From: Owenia fusiformis
Lineage: Eukaryota; Annelida; Polychaeta; Sabellida; Oweniidae
Length of the DNA stretch: 64,000 nt
NCBI GenBank assembly: GCA_903813345.2
Contig: CAIIXF020000010.1
Location: 19,911,181 to 19,975,180 of the forward strand
Reading direction: 5' to 3'
The translations under genes were made by a program, and so were the position numbers. The notes beneath the pieces are model-generated. The model was not told the origin of the DNA and did no database searches. It saw nothing but the letters and a program-made list of their open reading frames with translations. Position 1 is the stretch's first letter; each line of letters begins with the position of its first letter. Positions 57,960-64,000 of this stretch are shown here, piece after piece.

Positions 57960-59429
57960 ATGTCCCCACCACATAGTGTGGGGCCATATTGTCGGCCTAG
58001 GCGCGTCCGTCTGTCCGTCTGTCCGTCTGTCTGTCCGTACGTCCGGCAGTTTTCTCCAAAACCGCTACAGATATCACCTTCAAATTTTCAGGGATAACTT
58101 ATGAGTGCATACAGATGTGGATGAAAAAAAATTAACTCGATACCTACTTCCTGTCGGCCATTTTGAAGTCAAATGCTAAAATCCTTGTCTGCAAACTTTA
58201 AGAAAAACTGCTTCACAGTTGCTTTTAAAACTTTAACATCTTGTTCAACTCACTTCATTCTAGATCTGATTAGGTTTTGGACCTGCTAGCTCAGTCATGT
58301 CAGCCATTTTGAATGTCTTAAGAAAAGTTAGCGCGCGATAATACTTTGTATCATATTGAATGGTGTTTTTGAGTTTTCATACTTTAACTATTTAGTAGCT
58401 TTATAAATAATTTCAGATGTACTTTGCTGTAAAAGCCTACTTTATTGTTAACAGTAGTTATATGTGATAATTTTGTAAAAAGAAATCAGCAAAAACTCAT
58501 AAGGACTTTTTTATTGTCGGCCATTTTGGATTTTTCGGTCCTAAAATCTTGTCTGTTAAGTCTTGTCTGCGCGTTTTCAGGTGAACCGTTTGGTGGATCA
58601 ATTTCAAATTTTCAGGGATGATTCTTAGTATAAAAATCTAGATCTCATTAGTTTTTTGGCATTCTGGGTAAATGTCAAGGCAGCCATTTTGGATATTCCG
58701 TCCTAAAATCTTGTCTGTAAAGTCTTGTCTACTCGTTTTCAGGTGAACCGTTTCGTAGATCAATTTCAAATTTTCAGGAATGATTCTTAGTATGAAAATC
58801 TAGAACTGATTAGTTTTTTTGCATTCTGGGTAAATGTCAAGGCAGCCATTTTGGATTTTCCGTCTTAAAATCTTGCCTGTAAAGTCTTGTCTACGCGTTT
58901 TTAGGAGAACGGTTTGATAGATCAATTTCAAATTTTCAGGGATGATTCTTTGTATGAAAATCTACATCTGATTACTTTTTTTGCATTCTGCGTAAATGTT
59001 AAGGCAGCCATTTTGGATTTTCTGTCCTAAAATCTTGTCTGTAAAGTCTTGTCTAGCCGTTTTCAGGTGAACCGTTTGGTAGATCAATTTCATATTTTCA
59101 GGGATGATTCTTAGTATGAAAATCTACAAACAGATTAGTTTTTTGACATTCTGGGTAAATGTCAAGGCAGCCATTTTGGATTTTCCATCCTGAAATCTTG
59201 TCTGTAAAGTCTTGTTTACATGTTTTCTGGTTAACTGTGTGACGGATCAATTTCAAATTTTCAGGGGTGGTTCTTAGTATGAAAATCTAGAACTGACTAA
59301 ATTTTTGGCATTCTGGGTAAATTTTAAGGTGGCCACTTTGGATTTTCTGTCCTCAAATTGTGTTGGTAAAGTCTTGTCTACTCATTTTCAGGATAACCAT
59401 TTCACGGGATCACCACTTGGTGGGGACAT
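57960..59429 (+). mobile_element. 1.47-kb TIR element with internal ~160-bp tandem repeats
   Basis: Starts ATGTCCCCACCACATAGTGT and ends with the inverse-type CACTTGGTGGGGACAT. Near the left end is a GTCCGTCTGTCCGTCTGTCC microsatellite (58006-58044). The rest is mostly tandem repeats. I associate TGTCCCCACCAC...GTCCGT elements from memory with marine invertebrate genomes. No coding sequence or clear target duplication; the superfamily is undetermined. Confidence 0.7.
58495..59410. repeat. ~160-bp tandem repeat, five to six units
   Basis: Units are marked by AAAATCTTGTCTGTAAAGTC at about 58542 (variant), 58706, 58867, 59029 and 59188, giving spacings of 159-164 bp. Each contains ATCAATTTCAAATTTTCAGG, GATTCTTAGTATGAAAATCT and GGCAGCCATTTTGGATTTTC. 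A decayed unit lies further left (58130-58330). Confidence 0.88.
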
Positions 59430-60869
59430 TTTGTACACATTTGTGTTCTTGTATCAAATGACTATATCTGACTTTTGCTTCATATTATGTTTTACCTACC
59501 TGTGTTATTTCAATGTTTAGAAAAACAATTAAACCTTTAAATAGGTTGAATGTGTCTACCTCTAAACACACCTCTCAATAAGAGGAAAATACAATAAACA
59601 AAGCTGGACCAAATGTTGATGCATTCTAGCATGGTCTTTTAATGTACTCACAGATCATCTTGGATTTCCAAAGTCTGAAGTTTCTTACAATCAAACTGTT
59701 CAGGGAATTTGCTTGCTTAAGTACTTCATTTATAGGAAAGTTGCAGTGATTCTTGTATACCCTTTCTTAAATTGGATATGGGTTCTTAAAAGAGAGCTTC
59801 AATGCACTTAGCTCTGACACTTGGTGTAATTCTTGCATTTCCTATTTTACTTACTAAAGTACATGTTTGCGGTTTAGTAAATGAAATATGAATTTTAGAA
59901 TGTAAGAAAAATAAAAAGCCCATCCTTTGGCCATCTACAAAAGAATGAAAACAATTTGAAACCAATATTTAATTAGCATAGCCTTAGAAATGAACATATC
60001 TGGAAAATAACACCAACATAACACCTGTCATCCACTCCGAGCAGGGAGCTGTAAAGAAGGCAATGTGCTCAAGTCATTTATAAGCTTTCACCTTTCCATT
60101 GAATCATACCCTTCAGCGTGTTGCGTTACAAACTGGTGATTATACGCAAAATAGGGGCACATAGGCAATATTAAAAAATAAATGCTCCGTATAAATTACT
60201 CTGATGGGATAGACTAATATTGTAAATTATCCTTGGGTATAATTTATTTAATCACTTTTTGGAACAGTAAGCCAGTAAGGAGGGTTTATCAATCCCATAA
60301 TTATTTCCCTTGATATTTCCAGTGATTGCTCTAATCCTGTGATTAACCACGTCTTGATAGTATAGATCTGGGGCCCCTGCGGCCCTTGGTTGCCTTACGC
60401 TAAAGTCAAAAATTGCAAAAATGAGTGCTTACATTGATAAGATGACATACTCACATGGGTAGGTGGGATAAACTGATCAACAGTATTTGTAAAATTAAGT
60501 GTGAAACTGAGATGACCCCTGCTTTTTTGTAGCATCACCCTACATGGAAGTATTACAATATGTTTGGAAAATAAATTACCTGTTAAAGCAGTATGTCTGC
60601 AGTAATGGAATGAAGACTTAATCAGTGTCAGATATCTCCTCAAGCTCATTGTATCCTCTATAATTGTTCTTCATAGGATGGTTATTGCAACTCCAGGGAG
60701 GGGGTGAATAGAGAATTCTGGCGGCAAGACTAATGTCAATTATAATTCTATTGATGTCAGTATCAAGTATTATTCAGTCTATTGGCTGTATTCATGCAGT
60801 TATATATCAGTATCAGTATGACCTATTGATATATCTTCTGCAGATAATGTAAATACTGAAGATAATAAA
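59430..60869. other. Unassigned DNA
   Basis: 59785-59800 is a solo TTCTTAAAAGAGAGCTTC motif. 59569-59590 is a short GTGAACACC-family match. 60020-60320 is repeat-free. No gene recognised. Confidence 0.45.
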
Positions 60870-61070
60870 GATCCTCTTATACAGTTTATAGAAAGACCTC
60901 TTCATCAGATAATACGAATACCTCTTCCACATAATGAGACCTCTTTTACAGATAATAGAAAGACCTTCGACAGATAATAGAAAGACCTATATATGTACAC
61001 TACAGATAATAAGAAGACCTCTTTCATATATTATAGAACTGTAGAAAGACTGCTTCCACAGATAATAATA
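60870..61070. repeat. Degenerate ~28-30-bp tandem repeat
   Basis: Six or seven loose copies around CAGATAATAGAAAGACCTCT with variable linkers. Confidence 0.75.
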
Positions 61071-61374
61071 TGAAAACCCAGGCTAAGATGACTTTCACTT
61101 TATTGATCAATGTCTTATAGATTGATGTCTCCATTTTCAGACTCATGACGATGGTGTTATGAATTCCAAGTTGTAAACATATTGATAGATTGGATTGCTT
61201 TTATAGACACACAATCCCTATTGGCAATACGATTACTTCTGTCTCCTGACTTATTATGTCTCTATAGAGATTATGACTGGTCTTGTTATTTTCACTGTCT
61301 TCTGTGTTATTCAGAGTAGTATCAACTTGTTTATAATTTACAGGTTGCTTTGTTCATGATAATTGGGTAATGGC

Positions 61375-61520
61375 ATTCTGATACTCATAAAATCTTTCTG
61401 TTTCACCCATCTCAGGGCATCCTTCTTCAAAGGACTTCATTTATGCTTAAATTATGGAAAGAAGTGAAATATCCTTGGACCAATGATGATCTCAGGGCTG
61501 ATAGTTTATCATGATGGGGG
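61375..61520 (+). repeat. Dispersed repeat fragment shared with 33481
   Basis: CTGATACTCAT, ATCTTTCTGTTTCACC and AGTTTATCATGATGG occur in the same order as at 33481-33565. Confidence 0.45.
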
Positions 61521-61685
61521 TAATGGGAGTAATTTATATGATGTTCATATGGGGGTCATCCTCAGGATAAGGGTCTAAGGGTATTTTTTAATGGTAGGTA
61601 TTATCTTATTTTAGCCTTTCTCAGTAAAAGTAATATGAAAGAAATGTGTAATTACATTATTATTGAGGATAACATTGATATACTA

Positions 61686-61829
61686 CAGGCCCGTAGCCAG
61701 AATTTTCCAAAGGGGGTTTACTTTTCCAAATTTGGCCAAAAATCACTCAAAAATAGTCAGAATGGTGAAAAACTGCATGATTTTGAAAGAAATTTTGGCT
61801 AGGGGGGGGGGGGGGGTTGTACGGGCCTG
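61686..61829 (+). mobile_element. CAGGCCCGTAGCC MITE (144 bp, perfect 5-bp TSD)
   Basis: Starts CAGGCCCGTAGCCAGAATTT and ends GTTGTACGGGCCTG. A perfect 5-bp duplication TACTA flanks it (61681-61685, 61830-61834). Fifteen consecutive G at 61802-61816 precede the right end. It matches the 33914 copy with a ~60-bp internal deletion. Confidence 0.9.
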
Positions 61830-61834
61830 TACTA

Positions 61835-63274
61835 ATATGAAGTAGAATGTTGATAAATGCCTTGACTTGATTCCATGTTGATTCTAAAATTGTTTATTTT
61901 ATTTTGCTTTTTAAATGACCATTGTGTGTGTATGAAGTGGTAGAGGGAGGGTGGGTATGATAAGTAATGGGGGTAAATAGGGAAAAGGAAAATATGTGAT
62001 TTAATTAAAAGTGCTTCAATTAATGAGTCAAGATTGTCAACATTCTTAGAAAAACAATTTCCTTCAATAATATATAAGTCTTAAAGTAGTCCATTTCTTG
62101 GAACAAATTTTATCTTGGTTTTATTCACCAATCAAATTTGTAGTATATGCTGGTGATTTATGGAGCTCTTCACAAAAGAAAATGGAGGTGATTTGCATAA
62201 GAGAGAGAAAAAGCAGACGGAAATGTTTTTCTGACAAAGAATTACTTTGCTGTATTTAGAACTGCCCTTGCAATATGTTTGGTTAGTGGAGCTAAAGGGG
62301 AATTTGCCATTTTGCCCAAATACCTATGAAATTTTAGTAAAGATATATTGTAAAGATATATTGTAAAGAATATTGGAGGAATTACAAGATATTAGAAGAA
62401 GTTTATTATAATGAATGAATCCTTTTTTGCATTTATTCATATTATACAATTTACTTGTGATATGTATGATAAAAAATTACTCAATTCAGTAAAAAAGTAA
62501 TTGGTTATTATGATAATAAAAAAAGAACTCTAGCTTATCTTTAGAAACTAAATAAACATTGTATGATATAATCAAAATAGGAGTCATTGGAGGGGCTGGA
62601 GAGGGGACCTTTCTGTCGTTATGGTTCTATGATATTCGTAATTGCTATACATATGAGAGGAGACTTTAGGTGGATCTTTATTATGCATATTAGTTTACTC
62701 TCTCCGAATAAATAACGAGTTGTAGATGAGATCTAGTTCCGCATCTTATATCAGCAAATGTGGTAGTTCATTCTATTGGACATGGAAACTGGTTATTGCA
62801 ATCAGTGATCAATAGAGCCTGCCATAAGCTGGTTTACTGCATGGTGATGGATGGGAGTGCTGCATTACAGTATGCCCTTAGCTCTTCCATTCATCAAGTC
62901 AGTAGCTACTGTATAATTAACCCACTCTTTGCTGTACAAATGATTCTCCATTGAGAGACCCAGTGTGCTTGTGTTTTTTATGAGAGTACCACGTGTGATT
63001 AAGCTGAAATCACAAAGTTATGCGGCCTGTTTTTTTTTTATTGGATTGGTGTCCTTTGTGCTTTATCTTGATCAACCTTCTTAATGTTATTAGTCACTAC
63101 TTTGTCATTGCTTTGAGGACTAAGAATAATGGGTCTGTTACCTATATCACCTATGTGCCAGTAGGTAATTTGGGTCAGATAATGTGCAGTATAATAAAAG
63201 GTCCCCTATACTTGAATAATGAATAGATTTAGTGGATCAATTTCCATCTAACCCTTTGTTTTCATTATACCATT
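61835..63274. other. Unassigned DNA
   Basis: No gene recognised; short frames at 62760-62954 and 63020-63226 look accidental. Confidence 0.5.
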
Positions 63275-63490
63275 AAAATGTATTCAGTAAAAAATCATTA
63301 TCTGTTCAATACATGAAAAGATATTGCATTTACATGGTTTTATAACATGTGATCTATGGGGAATCTGTCTGACCTAGTACATAATCACATTTTCAAAAAA
63401 AAAAGATAAATTTTCACAGTTCAACAATTTTTGAAATCATATCATCAGATATTTTTTGTCAGATTAATTTCAAATATCACTTTAACTTAT
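63275..63490 (+). repeat. Dispersed repeat, copy 2 of 2 (family Y)
   Basis: Partner of 6911-7135: shares TCAATACATGAAAAGATATT, TTTTATAACATG, ATGGGGAATCT and CACATTTTCAAAAAAAA in order. Confidence 0.6.
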
Positions 63491-64000
63491 TTTTTTATAA
63501 TGAGGAAAATCAAGATTATTTTCTTCTTGCAACTATCTTATTGTCCATTTGAATATCAATCAGGGTAACATTTCTTAAATGTGATACAAAAGCAGCAAAA
63601 AATTTGTTTTTGATGATCTTGAGGTTTAATGTATAGCTGTAAGAAATGTGTCAGCTGTGCCTATTTTGTAACATATAAGTCCTCCTTATTATTAGCATTG
63701 TGTTGCTTGTCCCTGAAGGACAAATATGTGATTAGTAGTATAATGGGCATTGATGGATTACAGCACATTGCATCGTAGTATACCCAGTCTTTAGAAGTTA
63801 TAATATCAATATAAGATTATAAGTTTTAGTAACAGAGATAACCAAGGATTTAATCCAGTAATTTATGACGAGATAGAATTACATAAACATGATCCCCTGA
63901 TCCATGGCTTATTACTCGTAAATACCATATTTCCGCCACCATGATTATTATTATTACCGCATACTAAGCAGGCCAGTCTAATACCAATTTAAACGAGGGA
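63491..64000. other. Unassigned AT-rich DNA at window end
   Basis: Nothing recognised. Confidence 0.5.

Overview
This 64 kb window looks like non-coding DNA (intergenic or a very long intron) from an animal nuclear genome. It is AT-rich, has no bacterial-style gene packing, and has no open frame above about 120 codons outside tandem repeats. It is crowded with minisatellites, MITE-like DNA transposons and large fold-back elements. The repeat style (CAGGCCCGTAGCC-type termini, a GTCCGT-rich element starting TGTCCCCACCAC, and a decayed HDIA..LG...ALP.FHA protein fragment) recalls marine invertebrate deuterostomes, with a sea-urchin-like echinoderm as my best guess. That assignment rests on memory of similar repeats and is low confidence. 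I recognise no intact protein gene, rRNA or functional tRNA.

Layout. 0-10 kb: tandem arrays (579-940, 3493-3882), two ultra-short transposon derivatives (1427-1510, 1712-1793), relics, and the start of a ~1 kb 28-bp minisatellite (9296-10260) with an inverted satellite block at 10780-10919. 11-14 kb: mostly unique. 14.7-17.4 kb: a 2.54-kb TIR element with internal tandem repeats, inserted into a smaller CAGTG...CACTG element. 18.4-22.8 kb: a 4.4-kb inverted-repeat element with ~170-bp tandem repeats in both arms and two head-to-head fragments of a decayed protein gene. 23-32 kb: unique DNA with large minisatellites (26227-26945, 29075-29590) and a tRNA-Leu-like remnant. 32.9-37.8 kb: a cluster of MITEs, some nested. 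38.7-39.2 kb: a very homogeneous 19-bp array. 40.3-42.8 kb: a 2.1-kb CAC-ended TIR element with 5-bp target duplications, followed by a 349-bp MITE with a perfect 9-bp duplication. 43-49 kb: mostly unique, including a CpG-rich island at 43900-44720. 49.3-52.3 kb: further MITEs and a 27-bp array. 56.4-59.4 kb: a MITE, a 717-bp palindrome, an 18-bp array and a 1.47-kb element with ~160-bp internal repeats. 61.7 kb: a further MITE; the rest is unremarkable.

The best-supported result is a set of transposon families whose exact boundaries can be read from target-site duplications. (a) A TACCCT...AGGGTA family (five bounded copies, 82 to 378 bp), a TAGTCTAGCTA...GACTA family (two copies) and a 201-bp hairpin all have 9-bp duplications, the size typical of Mutator-like elements. 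(b) CAGGCCCGT...GGGCCTG elements, a CAGTG...CACTG element and a CACGGAGCGG...CCGCTCCGTG element all have 5-bp duplications. Several are nested, which gives relative ages. Some carry consensus transcription-factor sites (CRE, GC box, CCAAT, DR1). I found no coherent new gene system; the interest lies in the transposon biology.
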